Assembly: GCF_000632225.1 (NCBI RefSeq)
Contig: NZ_JFYV01000023.1
Span: 124,001 to 188,000, forward strand
DNA from: Sphingomonas sp. RIT328
GTDB lineage: Bacteria > Pseudomonadota > Alphaproteobacteria > Sphingomonadales > Sphingomonadaceae
Length of the DNA stretch: 64,000 nt
Direction of reading: 5' to 3'
Part shown: positions 56,393-64,000 of the stretch, one piece after another
How positions within the stretch are numbered: position 1 is the stretch's first letter
Layout of the letters: each line of letters starts with the position of its first letter
Position numbers and translations under genes: made by a program
The notes under the pieces: model-generated
What the model was told of the DNA's origin: nothing
Database searches by the model: none
What the model saw: the letters and a program-made list of their open reading frames with translations, nothing else

Positions 56393-57057
56393 TCATCGCA
56401 GTCGACGGTCCGGCGGCATCGGGCAAGGGCACGATCGCCCGGGCGCTTGCCCAGCATTATGGCCTGCCGCATCTCGATACCGGCCTGCTCTACCGCGCGG
56501 TGGCGTGCAACGTGCAGCGGATGGAGCTCAACCCCGCCAAGGAAGCCGACGCGGTCGCCGCCTGCGACTTCGACGAGGCGCTGCTCGACGATCCGGTGCT
56601 GCGCACGGACGATATCGGCCAGCTCGCCTCGATCGTCTCGGCGCATCCGCTGGTGCGCGCCTCGCTGTTGCAGCGGCAGAAGCGCTTCGCGCGCCAGCCC
56701 GGCGGGGCGGTGCTCGACGGTCGCGACATCGGCACGGTGATCGCGCCCGATGCCGACGCCAAATTGTTCGTCAAGGCGACGACGCAGGTCCGCGCGCAGC
56801 GCCGCCATCGCGAATTGCTCGGCAAGGGCTTCGATGTCAGCTTCGTCAAGGTACAGATGGACATCCGCGCCCGCGACGCGCGCGACACCGCCCGCTCCTC
56901 CGCGCCGCTCAGCATGGCGGCGGATGCGGCGCTGCTCGACACCAGCCAGATGACGATCGAGGCGAGCATCGCGCGCGCGATCCAGCTGGTCGAGGCGCGC
57001 TGCGGTGCGCTCGCCCGCCAGCGCGAGCATGCGGCCAGCGGCGCCAGCCCCGCCTGA
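56389..57057 (+). CDS. cmk: Cytidylate kinase
   Basis: 222 residues. P-loop [31 protein letters not shown], the NMP-binding region [20 protein letters not shown] and the LID with [17 protein letters not shown]. It phosphorylates CMP and dCMP. It starts within the aroA stop. Confidence 0.95.
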   Translation: MIIAVDGPAASGKGTIARALAQHYGLPHLDTGLLYRAVACNVQRMELNPAKEADAVAACDFDEALLDDPVLRTDDIGQLASIVSAHPLVRASLLQRQKRFARQPGGAVLDGRDIGTVIAPDADAKLFVKATTQVRAQRRHRELLGKGFDVSFVKVQMDIRARDARDTARSSAPLSMAADAALLDTSQMTIEASIARAIQLVEARCGALARQREHAASGASPA

Positions 57058-57298
57058 GCTTGCCAAAACGCGGTTTTTGACGTAGGGGAATATCGTCCTG
57101 CGAGCCGATGCTCGTGGAGGTAGGCGCGACCGGCTGACCCGTTCGCGCCCTTTTCGCATCAGCGCATCGCCTGCCTCCGCCTGCCGACGCCCACCGGATG
57201 CCGCGATCGGCATGGGGTCGGCGCGGCGTTTTCAGCCAAGACCATCGGAACCAACCGATTGGCCGGAAACAGATAAACCTCGAGGACACTCTAACCTT

Positions 57299-59020
57299 AT
57301 GGCTACCCAGCCCCTTCCCAGCCGCGACGATTTCGCGGCGATGCTCGATGACATGTTCGGCGGTGCCGACAGTTTCGAGGGTCGCGTGGTGCACGGCACC
57401 GTCACCGCGATCGAGAACGATCTTGCCGTCATCGACGTCGGCCTCAAGTCCGAAGGCCGCGTGCCGCTGCGCGAATTCGCCGCACCGGGCCAGAAGGCCG
57501 ACCTCAAGGTCGGTGACGAAGTCGAAGTCTATGTCGACCGCGTCGAGAACATGCATGGCGAAGCGATGCTCAGCCGCGACCGCGCCCGCCGCGAAGCCGC
57601 CTGGGACAAGCTGGAGCTGGAATTCAGCAAGACCGCGCGCGTCGAAGGCGTGATCTTCGGTCGCGTCAAGGGCGGCTTCACCGTCGACCTGTCGGGCGCC
57701 GTCGCCTTCCTGCCGGGTTCGCAGGTCGATATCCGTCCGGTGCGTGACGTCACGCCGCTGATGGACATCCCGCAGCCGTTCCAGATCCTCAAGATGGACC
57801 GCAAGCGCGGCAACATCGTCGTGTCGCGTCGCGCGGTGCTGGAAGAGACCCGCGCCGAGCAGCGTTCGGGCCTGATCCAGAGCCTCGCCGAGGGTCAGAT
57901 CATCGACGGCGTCGTCAAGAACATCACCGACTACGGTGCGTTCGTCGACCTCGGCGGTATCGACGGCCTGCTCCACGTCACCGACCTCAGCTACAAGCGC
58001 GTCAATCATCCGTCCGAGATGATCGCGATCGGCGACACGGTGAAGGTGCAGATCATCCGCATCAACAAGGACACGCAGCGCATCAGCCTCGGCATGAAGC
58101 AGCTCGAGTCGGATCCGTGGGACGGCGCGAGCGCCAAGTATCCGATCGGCGCCAAGCTGTCGGGCCGCGTCACCAACATCACCGAATATGGTGCGTTCGT
58201 CGAACTGGAAGCGGGCATCGAAGGCCTCGTCCACGTCTCGGAAATGTCCTGGACCAAGAAGAACGTCCATCCGGGCAAGATCGTCAGCACGTCGCAGGAA
58301 GTCGATGTGGTGGTGCTCGAGGTTGACGAGGACAAGCGTCGCATCAGCCTCGGCCTCAAGCAGGCGCAGAACAATCCGTGGGAAGCGTTCGCCGCCGCCC
58401 ATCCGATCGGTTCGACCGTCGAGGGCGAAGTCAAGAACGCGACCGAGTTCGGCCTGTTCATCGGCCTCGACAACGACGTCGACGGCATGGTCCACATGTC
58501 GGACATCGCCTGGGGCGTGTCGGGTGAGGATGCCCTCAACCTGCACCGCAAGGGCGAGACCGTGCAGGCGGTGGTGCTCGACATCGACGCCGAGAAGGAG
58601 CGCATCAGCCTCGGCATGAAGCAGCTCGAGCGTGGCGGCCCCTCGGCCGGCGGCATTGCGGCATCGGGCGATCGCCTCAACAAGAACGCGATCGTCACCG
58701 TCACCGTGCTCGAAGTCCGCGACGCGGGCCTCGAAGTGCAGCAGGGCGACGACGGCGCGACCGGCTTCATCAAGCGCACGGATCTGGGTCGCGACCGCGA
58801 CGAGCAGCGTCCGGAGCGTTTCCAGGTCGGCCAGAAGTTCGACGCGATGGTGACCGGCTTCGATCGTTCGAAGAAGCCGACCTTCTCGATCAAGGCGATG
58901 CAGATCTCCGAAGAGAAGCAGGCGGTTGCGCAGTACGGCTCGTCCGACTCGGGCGCGACGCTCGGCAACATCCTCGGCGAGGCGCTCAAGGCCCGTTCGG
59001 CGGACGCCGACAAGAAGTAA
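57299..59020 (+). CDS. rpsA: 30S ribosomal protein S1
   Basis: 573 residues with six S1 OB-fold repeats, including EGRVVHGTVTAIENDLAVID, GQIIDGVVKNITDYGAFVDL, AKLSGRVTNITEYGAFVELE and GSTVEGEVKNATEFGLFIGL. The ATG at 57299 follows a purine-rich site (CGAGGACA). S1 delivers mRNA to the 30S subunit. The 241-base leader between cmk and rpsA suggests a separate promoter and possible autoregulation. It is followed by an intrinsic terminator. Confidence 0.97.
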   Translation: MATQPLPSRDDFAAMLDDMFGGADSFEGRVVHGTVTAIENDLAVIDVGLKSEGRVPLREFAAPGQKADLKVGDEVEVYVDRVENMHGEAMLSRDRARREAAWDKLELEFSKTARVEGVIFGRVKGGFTVDLSGAVAFLPGSQVDIRPVRDVTPLMDIPQPFQILKMDRKRGNIVVSRRAVLEETRAEQRSGLIQSLAEGQIIDGVVKNITDYGAFVDLGGIDGLLHVTDLSYKRVNHPSEMIAIGDTVKVQIIRINKDTQRISLGMKQLESDPWDGASAKYPIGAKLSGRVTNITEYGAFVELEAGIEGLVHVSEMSWTKKNVHPGKIVSTSQEVDVVVLEVDEDKRRISLGLKQAQNNPWEAFAAAHPIGSTVEGEVKNATEFGLFIGLDNDVDGMVHMSDIAWGVSGEDALNLHRKGETVQAVVLDIDAEKERISLGMKQLERGGPSAGGIAASGDRLNKNAIVTVTVLEVRDAGLEVQQGDDGATGFIKRTDLGRDRDEQRPERFQVGQKFDAMVTGFDRSKKPTFSIKAMQISEEKQAVAQYGSSDSGATLGNILGEALKARSADADKK

Positions 59021-59030
59021 GGGAATTGGA

Positions 59031-59066
59031 ACTGGAGTGGTGCAGACCATTCCAGTCCCTTTTTTC
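59031..59066 (+). terminator. Rho-independent terminator of rpsA
   Basis: ACTGGAGTGGT / ACCATTCCAGT, 11 pairs with one G-U, loop GCAG, followed by CCCTTTTTTC. It starts 11 bases after the rpsA stop. Confidence 0.88.
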
Positions 59067-59151
59067 TTGGTTTAAGTTCATTTCGGGCCTATACGCCAGC
59101 TCCATTGATCTCTATCAAGCGCCCGTTGCATGATCCGGGGGGGAGTTTGCG

Positions 59152-59430
59152 ATGATCCGGTCTGAGCTTGTTCATAGACTATGTGAGTTGAATCCCGATC
59201 TGTCGGGGGCGGAGGTCGACGCGATCGTCACGACCTTCTTCGACGAGATCGCCCGGCGCCTCGCCAGCAATGGCCGCGTCGAACTGCGGGGCTTCGGTGC
59301 CTTCTCGACCCGCGCACGCGATGCCCGGATCGGCCGCAATCCGCGCACCGGCGACCCGGTCGAGGTCGACGCCAAGCGCGTTCCCTATTTCAAGCCCGGC
59401 AAGGAAATGCGGGCCCGGCTCAACGTCTGA
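59152..59430 (+). CDS. ihfB: Integration host factor beta subunit
   Basis: 92 residues. HU/IHF fold with the DNA-inserting arm [20 protein letters not shown] and the conserved Pro in [20 protein letters not shown], ending [15 protein letters not shown]-rich site (gggggggag) precedes the ATG. It pairs with IhfA to bend DNA. rpsA-ihfB is the standard order. Confidence 0.95.
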   Translation: MIRSELVHRLCELNPDLSGAEVDAIVTTFFDEIARRLASNGRVELRGFGAFSTRARDARIGRNPRTGDPVEVDAKRVPYFKPGKEMRARLNV

Positions 59431-59505
59431 TCGCCGCCGCGACGCCGGCGGATGATCGTAGCGGGTTGACGCTCGCCGCCGATTGCGCTTCCCGTGACGG
59501 CGTGT

Positions 59506-59589
59506 GCGGACGTGGCGAAATCGGTAGACGCTTCCGACTTAAAATCGGCTTCCTTTGGAGTGCGGGTTCGAGTCCCGCCGTCCGCACCA
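59506..59589 (+). tRNA. tRNA-Leu (anticodon TAA)
   Basis: 84 nt with encoded CCA. Acceptor GCGGACG pairs with CGTCCGC, anticodon loop CTTAAAA (TAA, reads UUA), variable arm and T-arm GGTTCGAGTCC are clear. It ends 5 bases before the apparent GTG start of the next gene. Confidence 0.96.
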
Positions 59590-59594
59590 TCCTC

Positions 59595-61025
59595 GTGTCG
59601 CTCGGCCTCGCCGCGGCGCCGCTCGCCGGATGCAACCAGCGCCCCGATTCGGGGCCGGTGATCGTCAGCGCGATCGGCCAGCCGCCGCGGCCGGTCGATC
59701 CCGCCCGCGTCCGGCTCGATACGCCGACCGGGCTGCTGCTCGACGCCACCGCCGAAGGGCTGGTGCGCTATGATGCCGCCGGCCAGATCGAACCCGGCCT
59801 CGCCGAACGCTGGATCGTGATCGACGAGGGGATGAGCTATATCTTCCGCCTCCGGGACGCGCGGTGGAGCGACGGCAGCCGGGTCGAGGCGGATCAGGTC
59901 GTCGCCCAGCTCCGCCACCAGCTGGCGCGCCGATCGCGCAATCCGCTCGCCCCGTTCCTCACCGCGGTCGATGAGATCGTGACGATGACGCCGCAGGTGA
60001 TCGAGGTGCGGCTGGCGCGTCCTCGCCCCGATCTGCTCAAGCTGTTCGCCCAGCCCGAACTCGCGCTGTGGCGGAGCGGTACGGTCGGCGGTGCCGGGCC
60101 GATGCGCATCGTGCGCGGCACGCGCAGTCCGCTGCTCCGCCCCGCCGCCGATCCCGGCCGCGCCGATCCCGACGATCCGCAGCGGCTCGCCCCCGAACAG
60201 GACGTAAGGCTGATCGGCGAGCGGGCGGCACGCGCGCTCGTCCGCTTCGCGGCCCGCGAATCGGATTATGTCGCAGGCGGCAGTTTCGTCGACTGGCCGC
60301 TCGTCGGTCTCGCCGGCATCGCCCCGGCCAATATCCGCATCGATCCCGCCGCCGGACTGTTCGGCCTGTCGATCGTCCATCGCGACGGCTTCCTGGCCGA
60401 CCCGGCGCATCGCGCCGCCCTGAGCGGTGCGATCGATCGCGCCGCGATCACAGCCGCGGTGATGGCCAATTGGGAGCCGGCCGAGCGCATCCTGCCCGAG
60501 ATGCTCGATTCCGCCGCGCCACCGGCGCTGCCCGGCTGGTCGCTGCTCACGCTCGAGCAGCGCGCCGCCGCGCTCCGCCAGCAGGTCGCGGCCTATGGCG
60601 CACCGGTCAGCCTGCGGATCGCCCTGCCCGCCGGCCCCGGCGCGACTCTGGTCTTCGCGCAGCTCGCCGTATCGCTGCGCACCGCCGGCATCACGCCGGT
60701 GCGCGTCGGCGCGAGCGATGACGCCGACCTGCGCCTGCTCGACCTCGTCGCGCCTTATGACAGCGCTCGCTGGTATCTCGCCAATGCCTGCGCCGTCTGC
60801 GCCCAACCCGTCCAGGACGCGCTGATCGCCGCGCGCGACGCGCCGACGCTCGCCGAACGCGCGCGGCTGATCGCCGCCGCCGATGCGGCGCTCGCCACCG
60901 ATACCGCCTTCATCCCGATCGCGCGGCCGCTACGCTGGTCGGCGGTGGCGATGCGGCTGCGCCAGTGGCGCGCCAATACGCGCGCCTGGCACCCGTTGAA
61001 CCGGCTGCGCGACGACACCAATTAA
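59595..61025 (+). CDS. ABC transporter substrate-binding lipoprotein, peptide/nickel (SBP family 5)
   Basis: 476 residues from the first usable start, the GTG at 59595. The lipobox LAGC lies at residues 10-13 (SLGLAAAPLAGCNQRPDSG), which gives an oddly short signal sequence without basic residues; a longer frame begins inside the tRNA. Mature domain: SAIGQPPRPVDPARVRLDTP, LAERWIVIDEGMSYIFRLRD, VAMRLRQWRANTRAWHPLNR, as in family 5 solute-binding proteins. The usual permease and ATPase genes are not beside it. See the tRNA-Leu finding. Confidence 0.72.
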   Translation: MSLGLAAAPLAGCNQRPDSGPVIVSAIGQPPRPVDPARVRLDTPTGLLLDATAEGLVRYDAAGQIEPGLAERWIVIDEGMSYIFRLRDARWSDGSRVEADQVVAQLRHQLARRSRNPLAPFLTAVDEIVTMTPQVIEVRLARPRPDLLKLFAQPELALWRSGTVGGAGPMRIVRGTRSPLLRPAADPGRADPDDPQRLAPEQDVRLIGERAARALVRFAARESDYVAGGSFVDWPLVGLAGIAPANIRIDPAAGLFGLSIVHRDGFLADPAHRAALSGAIDRAAITAAVMANWEPAERILPEMLDSAAPPALPGWSLLTLEQRAAALRQQVAAYGAPVSLRIALPAGPGATLVFAQLAVSLRTAGITPVRVGASDDADLRLLDLVAPYDSARWYLANACAVCAQPVQDALIAARDAPTLAERARLIAAADAALATDTAFIPIARPLRWSAVAMRLRQWRANTRAWHPLNRLRDDTN

Positions 61026-61030
61026 GGTCT

Positions 61031-61456
61031 ATGACCGTCACCCGCCCCACCCGGATCGAAGCCCGCTCAATGCTCGAATCGCTCCCCGTCGGCCGCGACC
61101 CCGCCGCGGTGCGCGTCCGCCTCGAGGCGATGGAGCGGGTGATGGAGGGGCTGGTCACCATCCCCGGCACCAACCGCAAGCTCGGGCTCGACGTGATCCT
61201 CGATCTCGTCCCCGTCGCCGGTCCGACGATCGCCGCCGTCGTCGGCGCGTGGCTGGTATTCGAAGCGCGCAATCTGCACATGTCTAAGCTGCAGATGGCT
61301 CGGATGTTCGGCAATGTCGGGATCGACTGGGCGCTGGGGCTGATCCCCTTCATCGGTGCGGTGCCCGACTTCTTCTTCCGCTCGAACACGCGCAACCTGC
61401 GGATCATCCGCCGTCACCTCGACAAACATCATCCGGCGACGGCGGTGATCGGCTAA
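61031..61456 (+). CDS. DUF4112 membrane protein
   Basis: 141 residues. The DUF4112 core is NRKLGLDVILDLVPVAGPTI, AAVVGAWLVFEARNLHMSKL, GLIPFIGAVPDFFFRSNTRN, with two membrane-associated helices. Function is unknown. It follows the lipoprotein gene by 5 bases. Confidence 0.88.
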   Translation: MTVTRPTRIEARSMLESLPVGRDPAAVRVRLEAMERVMEGLVTIPGTNRKLGLDVILDLVPVAGPTIAAVVGAWLVFEARNLHMSKLQMARMFGNVGIDWALGLIPFIGAVPDFFFRSNTRNLRIIRRHLDKHHPATAVIG

Positions 61457-61459
61457 GGC

Positions 61460-62164
61460 CTAGAGCGCGATCTTCACCGTCGCGGCGCCGGGCAGGCCGC
61501 CCTGGTGCACGGGGCAGCGCTGATAGCGGAAGGCCGTGTCGAGGCAGATCCAGATCTCGTTGAGCCAGCCTTGTTTCGTCGCGGTGACGCGCATCATGTC
61601 CGCGCCGAGGCCGGGATTGCGCTTCGCCATCGCCGCCGCGACCGCCCCCGCCGTCACCGGCCCGCGGGACAGCGCCGCCCAGTCGGGGAAGCGCAACTTG
61701 CCGTAGAGCCGGTTCGACGTCGTGAAATAGCGTTCCGGATCATAGCCCGCCATGCAGGTGCCGTGCTTCGACCATTCGTGCTGCATCAGCTGCGCCGACG
61801 GCGTCGCGCAGATATGCCGCCGGATTGTCGTGCGCGACAGCAGCGGCGTCGCCTGACAATATTGCGGCCAGTCCTTGCCGACCCCGTCGGGCCACAGACC
61901 ATGCAGGGTGAAGCCGAACCGCTGCCCGGAGCGGCATTGGAAGCGGGCATCGCCGTCGCCGCCATGGTCGCGGCAATATTGCGGCGACCAGGTGATCGCG
62001 AGCGTATAGCCGCCGATCGGCAGCAGGCGCCGCGGCTGGCTGTCGCTTGGCAGATCGGGGCGCGGCCGCGGCAGCGCTCCCGGGGCGATGCAGCGATCGG
62101 CCTGCGCCTGGGCGGCGACCGGCAACAGCGCGACCAGCGCGGCGGCGGCGAGACGGACGATCAC
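61460..62164 (-). CDS. Secreted ribonuclease T2
   Basis: 234 residues from the GTG at 62164. The signal (VRLAAAALVALLPVAAQAQA) exports it. Both active-site segments are present: CAS I FTLHGLWPDG and CAS II HEWSKHGTC. Four to six Cys (DRC, YCRDH, WPQYCQ, GTCMAGY, WICLDT, RCPVHQ) fit the family's disulphides. It cuts RNA in the periplasm or outside. Its GTG overlaps the stop of the upstream membrane gene (GTGA). Confidence 0.92.
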   Translation of the reverse strand: MIVRLAAAALVALLPVAAQAQADRCIAPGALPRPRPDLPSDSQPRRLLPIGGYTLAITWSPQYCRDHGGDGDARFQCRSGQRFGFTLHGLWPDGVGKDWPQYCQATPLLSRTTIRRHICATPSAQLMQHEWSKHGTCMAGYDPERYFTTSNRLYGKLRFPDWAALSRGPVTAGAVAAAMAKRNPGLGADMMRVTATKQGWLNEIWICLDTAFRYQRCPVHQGGLPGAATVKIAL

Positions 62165-62607
62165 GGATGCAGCGCCAGATCGTCGTCTTCGTCCAGCCCT
62201 TCGCCGAACCACAGCCGGGCGTCCGACTTGAACAGCATCACCGCGGCGGCGATGTAGAGCATGTTGGCGACGAAACCGAGCGCGATCTGGGCGCTCATCG
62301 CCGACCGCCCCATGGCGAGCAGCGCGAGCGCCGACAGCAGACCGAATGCCCCCAGCGCGGCGAACACCACCTGCACCCATTTCGCGATGACGCTCGGCCG
62401 GCGGGCGACGAAATACCAGATCAGCACCGCGATCGTCAGCCCCAGCACCTGGGAGGCCGGCAGGAACCAGGTCGCCTTGGCGAGCATCGGATTGGCCGCG
62501 AGCACCGCCTGCGACTTGCTCCAGTTGAGCCCGGCGTTGACCAGCCCGAGGATCACCGAGGCCCAATAGAATTGCTCGAACCGCGCGATCGATGGCGGTT
62601 TGGTCAT
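62161..62607 (-). CDS. Hypothetical four-TM membrane protein
   Basis: 148 residues with about four hydrophobic helices (QFYWASVILGLVNAGLNW, FLPASQVLGLTIAVLIWYFV, WVQVVFAALGAFGLLSALAL, ALGFVANMLYIAAAVMLFKS) and an acidic tail ending DEDDDLALHP. I do not recognise the family. It overlaps the RNase T2 gene by 4 bases, so the two are translated together and may share a role such as envelope RNA handling. Confidence 0.72.
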   Translation of the reverse strand: MTKPPSIARFEQFYWASVILGLVNAGLNWSKSQAVLAANPMLAKATWFLPASQVLGLTIAVLIWYFVARRPSVIAKWVQVVFAALGAFGLLSALALLAMGRSAMSAQIALGFVANMLYIAAAVMLFKSDARLWFGEGLDEDDDLALHP

Positions 62608-63021
62608 GGTAGGTCCCCCTTGTCAGACCGCCCCAGCCTAGCCGCGCCGCCGCGCCGCGTGCAAGGGAGTTGGCGGGATGGCCTGCCGGAGCAGGCCCTG
62701 TGTTCGAGAAGTCCAAGAGACGCAATTGACCTGACGCTCGACGCAGCCTCGAAAGACCATGCCGAGCTTCATGGCTTCTTACCGAACAGAACCGACGCTT
62801 TGTAGTGCAGTAGCCAAGCTATACCAGTGCTCCCGCGAACGCGGGAGCCCAGTGTTTCTTTGCCGCGTACCGCTGTTCTGCTGGGCCACTGGATTCCCGC
62901 TTTCGCGGGAATACTGGTCATCCAGAGCAATTGGCATATCTTGGCAAAGTATCAACTTCGTCGCGGGCGCCTCAAAAGGAAAACGTCGCGGTCGATCGAC
63001 TGGAATGCCCTCGACCACCCC
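62608..63021. other. Intergenic gap with double hairpin repeat
   Basis: About 414 bases. It contains the double palindromic element at 62824-62917 and no supported gene. Presumed promoter of the membrane protein/RNase pair lies at the left side. Confidence 0.55.
62824..62917. repeat. Double palindromic repeat, tcccgcg type
   Basis: Hairpin 1: GCTCCCGCG (62829-62837), loop AA, CGCGGGAGC (62840-62848). Hairpin 2: ATTCCCGC (62893-62900), loop TTTC, GCGGGAAT (62905-62912). The two units sit back to back with flanking CCAGTG and ACTGG. This is the tcccgcgaacgcggga type of dispersed intergenic repeat. Confidence 0.8.
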
Positions 63022-63870
63022 TCACACCGTGGTGAAGTCGAGCCCGATATCCGCGGCCGGCGCCGACTGGGTGAGCCGCCCGACCGAGACATAGGTCACC
63101 CCCGTCTCGGCGATCGCGCGCACCGTGTCGAGCCGCACGCCGCCCGAGGCTTCGGTCGGCACGCGTCCGGCGACCCGCGCCACCGCCTCGCGCAGCATCG
63201 CCGGCGGCATGTTGTCGAGCAACAGATGGGTCGCGCCCGCGTCGATCGCCGGTTCGATCTGGTCGATCCGGTCGACCTCGACGATGATCCGGTCGATCCC
63301 CGCCGCCACCGCGCGCTCGACCGCCGGCGTGATGCCGCCCGCGACCGCGACGTGATTGTCCTTGATCATCGCCGCATCCCACAGGCCGAGCCGGTGGTTC
63401 TGCGCACCGCCGCAGCGCGTCGCATATTTCTCCAGCCGGCGCAGGCCGGGAATGGTCTTGCGCGTGTCGAGCAGCACCGCGCCCGTCCCCGCAATCGCAT
63501 CGACATAGGCACGGGTCAGCGTCGCGATCCCCGACAGATGCTGGATGGTGTTGAGCGCGGACCGCTCCGCGGTCAGCAGCGCGCGCGCGCGACCCTCGAT
63601 CCGCATCAGCTCGCTATGTGCCGACACCCACGCGCCGTCCTCGACCAGCGGCGTGATCCGCGCCTCGGGGTCGAGCGCACGGAAGAACGCCTCGGCAAGG
63701 CCGAGACCGGCGACGACGATCTCGTCGCGCGTATCCATCACGCCGGTGAAGCGCGCCTCCGCCGGGATCACCGCCGCCGCGGTGATATCGCCGGCGGTGC
63801 CGAGATCCTCGGCCAGCGTCGCGGTGACGAAGCGATCCGGGTCGAAACCATCTAGAGTAAAGCCGGTCAT
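63022..63870 (-). CDS. nadC: Nicotinate-nucleotide pyrophosphorylase (carboxylating)
   Basis: 282 residues. QPRTase type II: ATLAEDLGTAGDITAAAVIP at the N-terminus, ALNTIQHLSGIATLTRAYVD, DTRKTIPGLRRLEKYATRCG, and LGLWDAAMIKDNHVAVAGGI, including the phosphoribosyl-pyrophosphate and quinolinate-binding Arg/Lys residues. It makes nicotinate mononucleotide from quinolinate in NAD synthesis. nadA and nadB are not in the window. Confidence 0.96.
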   Translation of the reverse strand: MTGFTLDGFDPDRFVTATLAEDLGTAGDITAAAVIPAEARFTGVMDTRDEIVVAGLGLAEAFFRALDPEARITPLVEDGAWVSAHSELMRIEGRARALLTAERSALNTIQHLSGIATLTRAYVDAIAGTGAVLLDTRKTIPGLRRLEKYATRCGGAQNHRLGLWDAAMIKDNHVAVAGGITPAVERAVAAGIDRIIVEVDRIDQIEPAIDAGATHLLLDNMPPAMLREAVARVAGRVPTEASGGVRLDTVRAIAETGVTYVSVGRLTQSAPAADIGLDFTTV

Positions 63871-63944
63871 GCGTATACGATCCTGTCAAATGCCACGGTG
63901 GACGTATCGTCCTGGATTCGCGGCCAGATCATGGGGAACAGGCG

Positions 63945-64000
63945 ATGACCGATCGCGAGGCACTGGACGAGTTGCAGCACCTGCTGGCCGCCGCATTGCA
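63945..64000 (+). CDS. Start of an unidentified gene (truncated by the window edge)
   Basis: A clear ATG at 63945 opens MTDREALDELQHLLAAAL and runs to the edge. Too short to name. It is divergent from nadC, with 74 bases between starts. Confidence 0.4.
   Translation, partial: MTDREALDELQHLLAAAL

Noticed and set aside
56909..59050. A 2.1-kb open frame antisense to rpsA and cmk
   Set aside because: Shadow of the six S1 repeats; the repeated His/Asp-rich blocks mirror the S1 domains on the other strand.
59466..59594. An N-terminal extension of the substrate-binding lipoprotein through tRNA-Leu
   Set aside because: It would translate the tRNA itself. The tRNA is structurally perfect and the extended peptide has no signal-like segment.

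Overview
The window is a GC-rich chromosomal segment from an alphaproteobacterium of the order Sphingomonadales, most likely Sphingomonas or a close relative. The strongest evidence is a 420-residue serine palmitoyltransferase whose catalytic residues fall at exactly the positions described for the Sphingomonas enzyme (His159, Asp231, His234, Lys265), with its acyl carrier protein and a ceramide-type reductase beside it. A complete suf operon, an alphaproteobacterial-style Fur, TIGR02300 (FYDLN-acid) and DUF4112 proteins fit the same group. No rRNA, prophage or CRISPR array is present. I place three tRNAs: Ser-CGA, Ala-GGC and Leu-TAA.

Layout. 1-6570 looks accessory: the end of a TonB-dependent receptor, a secreted GH43 glycosidase, an alpha/beta hydrolase, a LysR regulator divergent from an NmrA-type oxidoreductase, then a decayed IS6-family transposase fused to a truncated SDR gene, ending at the 3' end of tRNA-Ser. 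6571-14342 is mostly housekeeping (hspQ, rplU-rpmA, obgE, proB), with a GNAT, a DUF1275 membrane protein, a metal-dependent hydrolase/TetR pair and an AraC regulator in between. 14740-24719 is lipid and envelope related: cerR-like reductase, acp, spt, a hybrid sensor kinase, lptF-lptG, a fatty acid desaturase and a GNAT-like protein. 25026-31164 is the suf operon (rrf2-sufB-sufC-sufD-sufS-sufT-sufA, minus strand), with a perfect palindrome upstream. 31500-45148 carries pyrD, ggt, an acyl-CoA synthetase, an M16 protease, an LpxO-like dioxygenase, nifU-rutE, and tsaB-rimI-fur-plsC-miaB. 45459-48616 is ybeZ-ybeY-corC with a vapBC toxin-antitoxin module wedged between ybeZ and ybeY. 48942-64000 has katG, a sugar dehydrogenase, a cold shock protein, an outer-membrane barrel protein, aroA-cmk-rpsA-ihfB, a tRNA-Leu abutting a lipoprotein gene, RNase T2 and nadC.

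How the parts relate. The spt cluster makes the sphingoid base and ceramide that sphingomonads use in outer-membrane glycosphingolipids. The desaturase, acyl-CoA synthetase, PlsC, LptFG and the LpxO-like hydroxylase may feed, modify or move the same lipids; that link is inference. The SUF operon and the NifU-type carrier supply Fe-S clusters to proteins such as MiaB.

The less ordinary content lies between genes. Several families of intergenic palindromic repeats are present, one pair inside the suf operon. There is a 13-bp perfect operator-like palindrome in front of vapBC and a very strong hairpin after spt. A tRNA-Leu ends only 5 nt before the apparent start of a lipoprotein gene.
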